Shown here piece by piece: positions 47,647 to 60,248 of a stretch of 64,000 nt of DNA. Every line of letters starts with the position of its first letter. The first letter of the stretch is position 1. The notes below the pieces were generated by a model, which was not told the DNA's origin, ran no database searches, and saw nothing but the letters and a program-made list of their open reading frames with translations. The position numbers and the translations under genes were made by a program. This DNA comes from Gari tellinella. Its lineage: Eukaryota > Mollusca > Bivalvia > Cardiida > Psammobiidae. The stretch is taken from contig OV277861.1 of the NCBI GenBank assembly GCA_922989275.2, positions 12,896,040-12,960,039 of the forward strand, in the 5' to 3' direction.

Positions 47647-47880
47647 CTGTTAAATTAAACAGCAACACATTTAACACGTATGCTATTCCATAGTGATAAC
47701 ACTTCAAACCCCTGTTTCAAATTGAATCTAGTCAAGTTTTTACTATTTGGCGAGGTCAGAGCTATCATTTTGTTTCTTTTTACACAATATGTATATCCTA
47801 TCTTAAAGGTTATGCTTTGCTGAATTCAAAAATATAAAGTTTTTAAAAGTAAAGCAGAACGCGCATCAGGGTACAGTTAC

Positions 47881-48347
47881 CATGTGTTAGGATATAGAAA
47901 ATATTTCTTATGCTATGGCTAACATGATTGTGATCCTTTAATCCTTCTGTTCGTTTGGAAGAAAGATGACTACATGTACTTAAAGCAGGTTCAAAGAAAA
48001 GCATATTCTGCCTTACTTTCGGCCTGCTTAACTTTTCCAATTATTAGGATATAGAAAACATTCTTATGCTATGGCTATATAAAGAAGAAATATCTGCTTT
48101 AGTAGAGGAATATAGAGTAAAGGGTTAAGGGAAGCTTACTATCTAAATGTATGTACGTAATTATAATCATTATCTACATGAATAGCAGGGTTCACTCACT
48201 CATATGTTATTGCTTTGTTTGCTACAAGGTAGTTCAATTCAAGATTATTGAAGGTTAACTTCCAAACGAGCAGCAGGAGTAAAGGATCACAATCAATAAA
48301 CATGTTAGCCATGGCATAAAAAATATTTTCTATATCCTAACACATGT
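47881..48347. repeat. Inverted repeat pair with GTTAGGATATAGAAAATAT arms
   Basis: CATGTGTTAGGATATAGAAA...GCTAACATG at 47881-47940 faces its near-perfect complement at 48282-48347, about 60 bp per arm. A partial direct copy of the arm lies near 48044. It may be a ~470-bp fold-back element. Confidence 0.7.
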
Positions 48348-48348
48348 A

Positions 48349-48824
48349 GCGCGTTCAGTTACCGTATCGATGGTCATCGGTAGCCTCAAAAACGTAACAG
48401 TTTAACTAAAACGACCTGTTTGCAAGATATCGATGGCCAATGGCACGAACAGCCTCAGAGGTAATGAGACAACGCGAACAAGAATATCAAATTGGCGGCC
48501 AAATGAGTATACAAAAAAGCGAACAGTCACGAGTCAATAAACCAACATTTTCTGATATTCAATGTATCAAACAAACCAGCTTACATCTAAGCAGCTAAAT
48601 CTTATTTCTATATGCGGTAAAATTAATGCATTTCAGTTGAATAGTACACTTTTGCTTGTGTTATTCCGATTGGTACATAAATAGTTCGTATCCTTGAAAA
48701 GTAAATAAACATTGGGGCGCAATGAGTTTTTATTGGAGAGTATTGGAGAATGTTAGATGTCGTACTATAAGAGTTGTTTGCATCGGTGAACGTTTCCGTT
48801 CTCCGATACAGTACTTGAACGCAC
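48349..48824. mobile_element. TA-flanked MITE, intact copy with empty TTAA-element site
   Basis: The ends GCGCGTTCAGTTACCGTATC and (complement) GTGCGTTCAAGTACTGTATC are flanked by TA. It is inverted relative to 43888-44915. The site at 48551-48566 is uninterrupted, giving the pre-insertion state of the TTAA element. Confidence 0.8.
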
Positions 48825-48929
48825 TAATGGTAACTGCACGCTGATGAGCGTTTTGCTTTACTTTTAACCTACTTTAAGAAGTCATTTGTCTTCAAAATAT
48901 AAACTGACTATGGAGTAAAGGGTTAACTC

Positions 48930-49172
48930 ATTGTGCCCTAATGACGCATATATGCGTCCTTAACCAAATGTGTACCTGTAAAGAGTACACTTGTCTAATG
49001 CAAACAGTGAAGTCCCTGATTAGAGGGCTCCTGCAGGAGCCCTCTAATCAGGGACTTCACTGTTTGTCATTTTGAAATATATTATAAAAAAACAACCCTA
49101 AATAGTCTAAAATGGACCAGCCTTTATTGTAAACTAGAATTTTCTATTGGAAGTTTCAGGGTATAATGAGTT
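48930..49172 (+). repeat. Hairpin-centred ~240-bp repeat, copy B
   Basis: It runs from AACTCATTGTGCCCTAATGA to the inverted match AGGGTATAATGAGTT. The centre is a perfect palindrome (49001-49066). Confidence 0.75.
49001..49066. repeat. Perfect 66-bp palindrome, no loop
   Basis: Each 33-nt arm begins CAAACAGTGAAGTCCCTGAT and meets its exact complement at a CTGCAG centre. No mismatch and no spacer. Confidence 0.95.
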
Positions 49173-50607
49173 AATAGATTATGGCTTTACATTTGACAAT
49201 GAATGAACGCTTAGTCTGCTACAGTTTTGTCCTCTTGAACAGTTTTATGAGGGTTAATTAATTCTGTTCTTGATCAGGCATTATATTTTGCAGCATCTGA
49301 TATTGAGCCAAACTGTTTGAAACTTCTAACAAATGCAAAACTAGCAGGCAAAATGTTAATAAAAAGTAAATCTTTAAAATGGCATTGTAACATCATAATA
49401 AAATTTTCCTGCATTATGTGTCCAAATTTAGGGCAAATAAAATATATTTTATGTCACAAAGTTGACCAATCAGAAATTGGTGATTAGAATGCACCAGAAT
49501 AAAGGTAAAGTATAGTCTACTGTTATTTTGATTTCTTTTTACAAACGTCAATAGTCCGGGTTCCAGAAGAACCCAATACTAATTTCACATTTATTTGGTA
49601 TTAGTGTACATGTAAATTATTTATCAATATTTAGATTTAATATCACTGAGGCCTTCATATAACTCATTATTCCAAAACATGCCATTTACACCTTTAATTT
49701 ATTCATCCACAAAATAATTCAACTTTATATTGTCATCAAATAGCATCATAACAAATTTTTCCCATCTTCTAATAGATGAAAGGAAAGCAGGAAGCCCCTT
49801 GAGAAGCATTCGGATTTCGTCGCTATCGCTCTATTGCATAGCTGTGCCCAGATAGACAACTCGGACGAATCCTTTTGAAAGAGAACTTTCCCGCGCATTT
49901 GCAGATGGTTGGGTACTTTCGGAAAAATGTGGGGGTGTTTGGGGCGCAATTTACACGAAATGTATTTAAAATAAAGTTAACGAATCGTTCTGAAGTATTG
50001 CTTATTTATCATACAACCACGATCTAAAAGTGTACTTATTTGGGAGATAAATGTTTTACAAAAGGGTATTAGGGACTTATATAGAATATTGTCTGCATTT
50101 TAGGTAAATTGTAATATTTCTTTCTATATACATAGTTATTGTTGACATATGCAACACGATACGCTATAAATAGCTCTGCATTTGCTATGTTTGGGTTGTT
50201 TTCTGCAATACATTGCAAATTGACAAACAATACAGATCCTGATCAGAGGAGCCTCTGACCTGAATTGTCACTATTTACAAAGGCCACCAATACTCTTTAC
50301 AGGAGCACTGTTTGTATAAGACGATTATACTCGCTGCTAGTGTTCATTGTTAATTTATAGTTTTCGTTTGTTTCGGTTGTTTCAACTTTTATTCGTTAAA
50401 AGTATATCAATAAATACATTAAATTGTTTAAGACATAACAAATGTTATTATCAAGTGCAAAATGCCATTTTATGAGCGTGATTTTTTTAAAGTACATGTA
50501 CACGAGTATAACTGTTATTTCTATTTACTTCAAAACGAAATGATTAAATACATGAATGTGGTAGAACCTTTTGGTAATTAGATTGGAATATATTTTATTT
50601 TACTTAC

Positions 50608-50771
50608 CGCTGCAATCAATACCAACATCTTCACTATGACTACATTGGTTTGCTTGCCACCCATTGAAACTACATTCTGTGATGTTTTGTTCATAGCCGT
50701 TGCATTGTATTTGGTCTAAAGAACGCCCATAGCCACTTCCAAATCTGCTCGAAGTAAAGATCGCTCCATAC
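50608..50771 (-). CDS. SRCR2 second-half exon
   Basis: This 164-nt exon starts after GCATATAG and ends G|GTAAGT, phase 2 in and phase 1 out. It encodes YGAIFTSSRFGSGYGRSLDQ, then IQCNGYEQNITECSFNGW and QCSHSEDVGIDCS. C5 to C8 and the CSHSEDVGIDC ending are canonical SRCR. With 55219-55372 the seam codon is Met (YGEM-YGAIF). Best paralogue: the SRCR6 exon at 11104-11267. Confidence 0.95.
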
Positions 50772-51580
50772 CTATATGCCATTAAGAAACAGCATTAGTG
50801 GAGCAATTTTAACTGAACTACATATGTCACATTGCTAGGGCAAGAATTACAACTGTATTTGCCTAAACAGAATTGTTATATATAATGCTAAATATATTAA
50901 GCGATACGTTTAACCCCTTCAAAGTCATATCCGAGTACAATGGATAGTTCCAAACAGCTTGTTTTCTATCCAGACGCCACGTTACATAGAATATAACCTA
51001 TATCAGGCTGAAAGTAAAGTAGAATGCACCTAATGACATTTTTAAGGAAAATCAGGAACACTAGAATACATCGGTGATATACAATCTGAAGTATGCAATG
51101 GATAAAATGTCAGTATATCCCGTTTAAGCGAAAAACGATATGCAAAAAAATGAAACAAAGACACCTGTTATAAATTCTTGACAATTAATTTTCAATTGGT
51201 TTGGAGCCCGATCAATTGTTGGATTATCCGAAATCTGGTTTGCATCCACGCTGTTAGAAGTGGAAACTTGTTTGAAGCAAAATTGCGTTTATTGAAAAAC
51301 AAAACGCATTCTCCACTGTAACATGCGCAACAACCCACCCTATTGCATATAAGAAATACGCGATATAATAATTAAATGAACAGATATAACGAAAAACATA
51401 CATAATGATTTGGTGATTGAATCATTTGCGTTGCTCATTAACCCTTTCAAAATCAAATTATTCGGGAGATGTGTACCCCTTCGTCGCTTTATTGTAGTCT
51501 GTTTCAGTGTCGCTGTCTGCAAGACAGGTTTCAAAGTTAAATTTGAGGTTGTATGACCAAATGAATATCGATAAGAGATT

Positions 51581-51645
51581 CAAAACGTATAGGTCCTGAT
51601 GAGACGACGCGTTACGCGGCGTCTAATCAGGACCTAAAAATTTCC
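51581..51645. repeat. Fold-back repeat, GCGTCT hairpin family
   Basis: TAGGTCCTGATGAGACGACGCG faces CGCGGCGTCTAATCAGGACCTA at a GTTAC centre. Confidence 0.8.
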
Positions 51646-54191
51646 AAACGCGCAATAAGGTGTCATTGAGAGTGAAAAGGGTCAAGGATTAAAAGTTGTA
51701 CAATGGAGAAAATATTAGTTTATACGCAAATGAGACACACATGCAGTGCAATCAATTGAAGAAAAAACTTTCTTTAAAACGTCTAACGGTTAATTTTTAT
51801 CTGATTCGCGAATATTGTTGATTACCATGGCATCCGATCAGGTTTGCAATGGACATCATTGGTTGAGCATTAGACGTTTGTTTGGAAAGAATAACGCCTT
51901 CTGCACTGTACTGTGTATTAGCTCATTCACCCCTAAAACTTTAACTGGGCAATTCCTATTTCAATATAAGTCTAGTCCATGTTTTACTTTTATGGGTGGA
52001 TTTTAACAATATTTTACAAAATATCAAACAGTATAGACCCTGATTAGAGGACTCCTTAGGGTATATACTGTTTTCATATGACAAGTGTACTCTTGACAAG
52101 TAAATGATTTATTTATGATAAGTATAGGGTTCAATGTTTTAACGGCTAGGCGTTGTATCAATGAATGTACCCTACCACTTTCACAAAGGCTTCAAAATCC
52201 ATTTAACTAATTACTCTATAAATGCGTCTTTTACACCTTTAATTTAGCCCTTTACTTGACCAAACAGTTCCGTTTATATAGTATTGAATGTGCAGTGAAA
52301 GAAAAACTTTCTACATTCTAGTAGATGGATGCTTAAAGCAGGCTAAAGGTCAAGTAAAATCCTCCTAAATGCATATTCTGCTTTAGTTTAAACCTTCTTT
52401 AACTGAACGTTTGCCTTCAAAACTAGAAGCAGACTATGGCGTACATGTTTAGCAATTACACAATATACTATGATAACAGGAGTCAATCACAGTTATCGGT
52501 GATTGTATAAGCATTTTGCCATAGATTATAACGTTTACAATTTTGCGCGAGTGTGTGTATGTTGTTAATAAACTGCATACCGAAACTAATCACTTCGGTT
52601 AGGAATAAAATTAAAATCCCAACTGATCACTTCACAATTGCAGATGTTAAATGCCTATTTTGGCTCTGCGGGGTATCCATTGGACTGTTTATTGTGATGT
52701 GGTCCCAACATGCCAGATACAAAGTTATTACATCATATTACCTAAATGCTCCAGTGGCTAGGGTACTAGGCATTAAAACTGGATAAGGGGTTTGTCTTAT
52801 CCATATCAATTCTGTAATTGTTGTGGAGATACGAATGAGCCTTACACACAAAGTTTTGAATCTAGATCAACATTGACTCACACCAACATTAGGTACTTAT
52901 TCATTACTGTATTAAGTTTAACCATTTTCTTCAGTGGGTGATATATTTCTGAATTTTCAGATTCCGTATTCATGAAATAAGAAATAGAACTTTTCTCTTC
53001 GGATTAAGCATATTAAATTATGTAAAATGGTGTTTTTATGGAGAAATGGGTTAAACAATTAACAAATGCAATCAGTCTAGAAGTTCATATTAGCCCATTA
53101 TCCGATCAGGGTCAAGATCTGTACCACTGGACACATATCAGATTTAATATCATATGTTTCTGTATCACATGGGGGATCAGTAAGTTTCGACACCTATCAA
53201 CCCTATGTATGTGTGAAATTGTAGACTTGGGTCTACATTGATTTACATATGCAATTCGAGCTATGAGCATACTTGTCTTTAAAAACAAACAGTGTACCTA
53301 ACAAGAGTGGATTTGTTCTATGCAGCCAATGTAGAACCAGGGCAGTGCGTTCTGCTAATGGTCTGCACTATTTAATACACTGTAAAAAACGACACCCAAA
53401 AAGTCAAAATGGATAAGGCTCTATGGGAAACCGGAATTTATAATTAAAAGTTCCAGGGGTGAATGAGCTCATGCCAGTCAATATTTAGCTTAATTTTCAG
53501 GGTATGTATTGCCAAGAATGTATTCCCTTTTATCCAATTTACATGCTTTGTTACTGAAATTTTGCTCTAGAACCATGATAATATATTACATTGTTTATTG
53601 ATTAACCCTTATTCTGTAGCGCTATCCTCTGCTTTGAAAGTGTCGTCAGCTGATCAGGTTTTACATATTTGAATAAAAGACAATAGTAAAACATTTAAGT
53701 TCAAGCATCTGATCTGAATTCAAATTGTGTGAATTTGCGCTAACAGGATACGGGTTAATTGATAATAATAACCTCCTATATTGAGCTATCACTTAGTACC
53801 CTACTGTGATAACTGGTTTACTCGAGACGGAAAGTTAAACTTTAGACAAGCGTCTCAACTACAGGGCTAAAGAGACATTTATTTATCGTCCGTGAATCCC
53901 ACCTACTGTAGCGTACAGTGAGAGAGAATACTTTTTTGTCCTATTTATGCAAGCGCGTGAGAAAATGAAACGAAATGAATTCACTCAGTCTAGTAGATGG
54001 AGTCGAAAAGAAATGGAAAGTATACGAGATAAAACACTAAGATTCCGTGACTTTCTTTAAGACTGTTTTTAGACAGATCAATTGTATGCCAGCTACACGC
54101 GAATGACTCACATTCGCTTTTGTTTGAGTATTTTATTTTGCAAATTCATCGTTTGGTTTTCCGTCTCTTAAAAACTGTATGTCAACTTGTA

Positions 54192-55126
54192 CGAGGGGTG
54201 TTTCATAATTAATGCAACTCCATTAATAACTTCCATATAGTAATTGTAACATGCATGTGTGATATATTGTTGGAAAGGACAATTCCTCACCTACACGATG
54301 GTATAATGTACGATTAGATCACATAACGGGGTAAATCACAATACTTATATAAATGACCCCTTCTCAAGGGCACTAGAGCATCGCACTTTTCAGACATTAC
54401 TTATTGACCTAATAACTTTTTTACAAGTAAAACTTCTATACCTTGTTTTGAAATATATCATTTTATGTCTGATTTTTAATATAAATAAGATTTCATTTAA
54501 AAGACTCAGCTGTTTTTAAATATCAATTGTAAAAAAATAGAATTTCTCATTTTGTTAATGGAAAAAGTTGACATGGATTTTTGAACGCTATGACATTTTT
54601 CTAGATTCGTATATCTACAATTTGATATTAAAACATGAACATCTACTTCAATTGCTTCAATTACAGCCCTGGTTTGATATATCAAAATGTGCTCTAGTTT
54701 TCAACAAAACCTCATGAACATACCGGAAGTGTCATTTTATATGATATTTTCAGTAAGAGTTACATATTACTATATTTTTGTCATTTTGTAAAAAAAAAAA
54801 AAAATTGCGTAATGAGTGTATAATTGTCTGAACTAATATGACCGAAAGTTTCATAAAATTATTTCAAATAATAAAATCGTAATGGTAATTATAGTATCCA
54901 AATTTGTTCGAAACTTTACCTAAAAAATACACAAAAACGGTCCAGTGCCCTTGACTTGGGGTCATTTAGGCTCGTGGTGTGACTTTTCTAGTCATGTGAT
55001 CTTACTGTGCATTATACCATTGTGTAGGCGAAGAATGGCTCTTTCGAATGATATATAACACATATATTTTGCATTTAAATTATTAAAGTTATTGACCTAG
55101 TTTCATTAATTATGAAACACCCCTCG
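54192..55126. mobile_element. Mariner-type non-autonomous element with ~190-bp inverted ends
   Basis: The ends CGAGGGGTGTTTCATAATTA (left) and its complement (right) are flanked by TA (54190-91, 55127-28). Inverted similarity continues ~190 bp through CTACAC.ATGGTATAATG, GATCACAT.AC and AAATGACCCC..TCAAGGGCACT. ACGAGGGG starts are usual for mariner. The ~560-bp core has no transposase frame. Confidence 0.85.
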
Positions 55127-55218
55127 TATTGTCGTTTGCATGGTCCTTTATTTGGTTGTCATATAGTTTTGTGTCTAGATATAGTAGTCAAATCAAGAAT
55201 AAATATGCCTATACATAC

Positions 55219-55372
55219 ATTTCGCCGTAAAACATTCCAAGTTGTTTACAAATGACTTTGGCTTCTGAGTGTCCAAACTGTCGGTCACAAACACTGTGCC
55301 AAACCCCATTGTGGTGAATCTCCACTCTACCAGAGTCTCCATTAAAACCATTTACCAATCGGACGGACAAAT
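55219..55372 (-). CDS. SRCR2 first-half exon
   Basis: This 154-nt exon starts after TGTTTTAG and ends AT|GTATGT, phase 1 in and phase 2 out. It encodes LSVRLVNGFNGDSGRVEIHH, then NGVWHSVCDRQFGHSEAKVI and CKQLGMFYGE. VRLVNG, GRVEI, VCDxxFGHSEAKVICKQLG are SRCR motifs with cysteines C2 and C3. It pairs best with the SRCR6 first half (17578-17734), which has the same GH-EAKVIC-QLG-FYG ending. Confidence 0.95.
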
Positions 55373-56079
55373 CTAAAACATAATGCAAGAGACATACTGG
55401 TGTGTTAGTTTACAGATGCTGCATAACTCAGAGCTGATAAAATCAAGTGTGTCGTAATTAATACATTAATCGGCATTTGCCGTAGGCTTTTATTACTTTT
55501 ATTAGGTATTTTATCAACGGATAGTTTTCAAGCGGTACCCCGATCCACAAAGGTACCACGGCATTGGTCGAGAGTTTGATCCCTCGCCAGGCAAGCGGCC
55601 TGACAAGGGGATTTTGCCGAAAGCCCCTATGATGTACAGGTATGTTCTTGAGTGAGATATGTACCGCAAATACTTTTTTCACCCAGAGGTTAGAAAGGGT
55701 GCCTTGTGAAGGGTCTGAGTAGGTACTGTGGCTGCCTAGTCGCCTTATGTTTGCAGTGCTCAATGTTGTAGGCAAATTGACTTAATGATCAGGAGAGTGA
55801 AAGTAGAGTCGGCTGAATGGCCATTCGGGCTGAAAGTAGACTATGAAATTGGTTCTTTAACGTTTTACTGTGCCTTTCTGTTCCAAGCTCGACACGATTC
55901 AACTTAGATATATATTTATATATTTCAGGGATATAATTCTAAATATAAGTAAATGGCTTTCTTTATGATATTTTCAGCTTTGACAAGTACACCGTCACTT
56001 ACAAGTGCGATATATTTTGTGTGTTAAAATGTCGCCATTTTATTTCCAAATACATATTGTAAATTTAAGAAATTAATAA

Positions 56080-56455
56080 TATCAATATCAATATCACTAT
56101 CGTAAAAACATCATTATATTTTGTAAATTAAATTGATATAAAAGATACTCTTTTTGTTACTCTAGTTATCAAGTAAACATGGGCAGACATCAATTGACCT
56201 ACTAGTACAATCTCAGTATCATCATTATCATCATATTATTATATTGTGTAAATTAAATTTATATAAAAGATACTCTTCTTCTTACTCTAGTAAAACAAGT
56301 TAACATTGGACGAGATCAGTTGACCTACTAGTACACTCTCAGCACATCATTATCATCATATCATTATATTGTGTATATTAATTTTATATAAAAGATTCTC
56401 TTCTTGTTACTCTAGTAATCAAGTTAACATGGGAATACACCAGTTGACCTACTAG
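56080..56455 (+). repeat. Tandem repeat, ~125-bp unit, three copies
   Basis: Units share ATCATTATATT.TGTAAATTAA, ATATAAAAGATACTCTTCTT, TTACTCTAGTAA and GTTGACCTACTAG. The GACCT landmark falls at 56196, 56322 and 56446. Confidence 0.9.
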
Positions 56456-56838
56456 ATCAACAACTAGTAACTAGAGTTGCAAATAAACCAACAGAGTTTC
56501 TATCCTAGAGACTCTTTGCCGCTACTCTAGTTGAACCCAGCCTGACATGAGGTAAAAGAATAAATATCAAGATGGCGGAAAACTAAAATGCGGAAGAATG
56601 TGACAGCTTGTTAATTTCAGTCTGATTGATTGATCTAATAAGATATACAATGCCAAAACTTACAAACATCAAAGCATGACTATTCCGTAACTTCTGCATT
56701 TGACGTTAGATAAATACAGATTGGATCAAAAGTTATCGTCTTCGCACATTTCGTAAATAAATATTGATAACAAGCCTGAACTGTCCGCCAATATTTGTTA
56801 ACATCAGATAAATACAATATGTGTTATCATTAATCATA

Positions 56839-57331
56839 AATAAATACGAAAGACTCAAGCAGGAAACGTAACACAAACAATACACTCACCTCTCAAGCAG
56901 AACACACACACACAGTCATACCACAACAAACACACACACACGCATTACCATTCCTTCATCTACACACTAAATAGAAAACAACACGCAAGACAAACATAAA
57001 GCAAAGTGAATATAGGAGCCCGCCTTGGTACGGTCAGTAGCTATCAATAATTAATTATAAATTAATTAATTAAAAACAACCACTGGGGGGTTAAACCTGG
57101 GTTTAGGGGCGCCCAACCTCACTCTCATTTCCTATATTCACCTATAAAGACAAACTGTGTACATAAAATATAAACCCTGTTCCAAAACCTTACAATCAAA
57201 AAGACCGCCAACACAGTAAGTAAATACATGTAAAACATCTAACAAAAAATCTATGACAAGATTATTAGTAACACGGGAAAGAATTTAACATTCAAGACCG
57301 TGCTGAAAATAACCCACTGTGGCAACGGTCA
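56839..57331 (+). repeat. ~500-bp dispersed repeat, copy 3
   Basis: Full-length relative of 18409-18910, same orientation, from AATAAATACGAAAGACTCAA to GTGGCAACGGTCA. Confidence 0.88.
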
Positions 57332-59724
57332 AATTGTACTCAAGCGACTAGTCTGTAGTCACGAGTAACTGTAATACATGGATGGGTTCAGGGTACGACA
57401 GAGAGGGAGGGAAAAAACAAACAAAGCACGAAAATCCGACATAACTCTCCCGGTTAAGGACGGCTTTTGAGATACATCATCATGTAGTGCTAAGCCCTGT
57501 CTGTCGTCGCACAACCAAAGAGGAAAGCATGGTTATCAATTGTAGATTGATCGATAACCAAACGTGAAGTGCGCAGCAATATAGTTGGATCATAATTTTT
57601 TTTAAGGAAAAATCTAATCTAAAGACGAAACTGTTTAACAGTGTACCAGTTATCAATAACTTCTGAACTTCTTTCCAGTGCTCTTAGTCTATATTTTTTA
57701 TTCGAATGATTCGCCCTGCAGTTATACTCCATAATATCTACGTTTATAAAGTGTTCAATCGAATGTTCATTGTCTTTTCCAAGCCATTCTGATTCTTTAC
57801 AAATACACACATTTTTGTTGGATTCAATTATCCATCAAAACATAAATTATGAGCGATAAGCGTGAGGAGTATGGGCAAGTTGTTTGAAAAAGAACCTTTT
57901 CTTTTTCAAAACTGAAATGTACGTCTCGTGAAAAAATGTGTAGAGCATAGAACGATTCCGATTTATATAGTCAACAACGTATAGCAAAGAGAACTGTTGG
58001 ATTAATAATAACTGAGCAACTTCTACAATTCTGTATACTACATTATTTACACTCTTCCTCATTTTCTCTCTCTTGTACTCTAACTTTAAAACTTGTTTAT
58101 AATATAAAACGTCACGTATAATAACGTAATGACATCTTGGCGGTGACGCCACTACGTCGCTCGGCGTTACGTTTTGCGTTCCCGGCGAATCGGTTAACTA
58201 CCTCATGGGAAAATATGGCTGAATGCTGGCTGAACAGAGCTGGTCTGAAATGTATGCGTTCACGACAAGAACAGTGTAATTTAGGTTTTACTGGACACTC
58301 TGCCATTCAAATATGCACTCAAACACTAAATTCAGTATCCCTGGCTCATGTAATACATGCAACGTGTTCACCTGACAATTATTTTTCTATAATAGAGATC
58401 AAATGTCAAGGGCAATGATCTGAAATGACATATGACACACCGCCATTCCAATTTGTTTTCCAACACCTTATTTAGTTAATAGGGAAAATGTTGCATTGGA
58501 CAACAGTTACACACAAGAACAGGTGGACAGACAGAAAACAGAGGAACGTACGGATATTTTTTTCAAAGCTAGTTTTGGGAGAGTGAAAATGCTTTTGGAT
58601 ATCTTAAGTTGAATATTAATTAGAGTAGTACTAGTATTTCATTCCATTCGTCAGAAAGTAATGAGACAATATTCTCGCGGCTCTATTTATCATTCATACA
58701 TCAGAGATATGACAACGTGATGGTATGGTTAAAACACTGTTTTTCATTTCATGTACACTCTTTGTGACGGAGCCGAAGGATGTGTAGTTATAACTGTGAT
58801 CATAAAATGTAATAGTCATAAGATTTACAAGGAGTTAAAATTAATGTACTATTTATATTAAGTTCATGTATTGCTTACACATTGATTTAATTTAGTGATT
58901 GCAGTATAACCTTGGTGATCCGGCATCTTATTCATCAGACAAACTACTGTATCAAATAGCACTGTTTGATCCCGAAGATTCCTTTTTTTTCTATGTACTT
59001 GAAAGCTGGTTTTCACGGAATATCTTGAAGCAGTTATTCAACACTAGTAGAGCCTATTTACACCTACGTATCAGACATGGTATTTACCTACTTGCATAAA
59101 TATGCATTAACTTTTGATAGTGGATTTCCACTTTCATGCAACTTTTTGAATTTATATAATACTTTACTGAAATTTGACCTAATGGCCACCTGGTCACTCA
59201 TGGATCATGAGATCTCGTGTTCTGAGAGCTTGAAATGTGGCCAAGCAATCTCTTACAATCTAACAAAATCGCTTACGTGATTAGCCGTTTTCCACGTGCA
59301 AATTGGTTGTGATGTGACTATAATTATTACTGATGTTTCCTGCGTTGCAGGACTTATGCTTGAATAAATAAAAGTTGAAAATTGAAATGGAACCTCCAAT
59401 TACCGAGCGTCTTTAAAAACAGGTAAGTATCGTTGTGGTCATAAAGATTATAATAAAAGATAACAAGTAGATTCACGACCATTATTCGACTTTCATACTC
59501 CAGAATCACCTTCAGAAATCTAACTCGGCATGTCGCCTCAGCCGAGTCGGGTTTCTTTTATCAGAAAGTATCCAAATTGCAGACAAAATGCTGATAAAAA
59601 CCAATGTGTAATGATGCCAAATTTGGAAACATAATTTCACTAAAATGCTCTTATTTTACAAACTGTATACTATGCCAAACTTCCAACGTAACACCCTAGA
59701 TATTCCCATTACTTCCAATGTTAA

Positions 59725-60248
59725 AGAGGCTCGCAACCGGATTAAGCATTAAAAATAGTACTTTGTAAATATATGTCAAATGCTTATATAACTGGGTAAG
59801 ATTTAGTTTAGGATAATAAATTCTGTTAAAAAATGCATTTCAACAAAAAAAAGAAGAAGCTCTGATGGGATTCGAACCCGTGACCCTTCATGCGCAGGCA
59901 AACATATAAAATGAGGACGCCTTTACCCCCTCGGCTACCAGCGCTCTCTATATATATGGTAGCGAATTAACGTACTTCACTGGTAGCGATTAATAGTACT
60001 TAATTCGGCTGGGGTTTATGTCTGAGCCCGTGTAGAGAAGCAACAACATCAGCTATACCGTCAGCTGACGCTATAGAAAAACGATGGAAAATATCTAAAA
60101 AAAAAACTAAGATTCGGTGACGACTCTTGAGACTTTTTCGGACTGATCATATTTTGTTAATGTCAGAAGCCAAATAATGCCACAAATTTGCTTTTATTTG
60201 AGTATTTTATTTTATTTTGACAAGTACACCATCCGGTTACGAGTCCCT
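59725..60248. mobile_element. TTAA-flanked MITE with tRNA-like cargo, copy 2
   Basis: The ends AGAGGCTCGCAACCGGAT and ATCCGGTTACGAGTCCCT are flanked by TTAA (59721-59724, 60249-60252). Reverse-complemented it aligns with 44154-44689 through CAAATTTGTGGCATTATTTG, the GATTCGGTGACGA region, AACAGAATTTATTATCCTAA and GTTATATAAGC. The tRNA-like module is in the same place but has a different sequence. Confidence 0.88.
59845..59947 (-). ncRNA. tRNA-like Pol III unit in TTAA MITE copy 2
   Basis: On the minus strand: A box TAGCCGAGGGGG (59926-59937), B box GGTTCGAATCC (59868-59878) and a T8 run (59845-59852). The acceptor stem AGCGCTG/CAGAGCT pairs at 6 of 7 positions and the long variable region resembles Leu/Ser tRNAs. 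It is the best tRNA-like fold in the window, but still probably not decoding. Confidence 0.65.

Larger units (their letters stand above)
47647..50607 (-). other. Intron between SRCR2 and linker 1
   Basis: It holds an inverted pair (47881-47940 against 48282-48347, GTTAGGATATAGAAAATAT...), an intact TA-flanked MITE (48349-48824), and a hairpin-centred repeat with a perfect 66-bp palindrome (48930-49172). 49.2-50.2 kb has nothing recognised. Confidence 0.75.
50772..55218 (-). other. Intron inside SRCR2
   Basis: It contains a fold-back (51581-51645), decayed hairpin-centred repeats (about 51905-52135 and 53250-53470) and most of a mariner-type element (54192-55126), whose right end is ~90 bp from the exon. 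The rest is AT-rich without features. Confidence 0.7.

Noticed and set aside
58137..58418. 93-codon frame in a CpG-rich patch
   Set aside because: Possible promoter or old retrocopy, but no homology recognised and no splice evidence.
39284..59947. Functional tRNA genes
   Set aside because: B boxes are intact, but anticodon or acceptor stems fail in each case; tRNA-like modules are the safer call.
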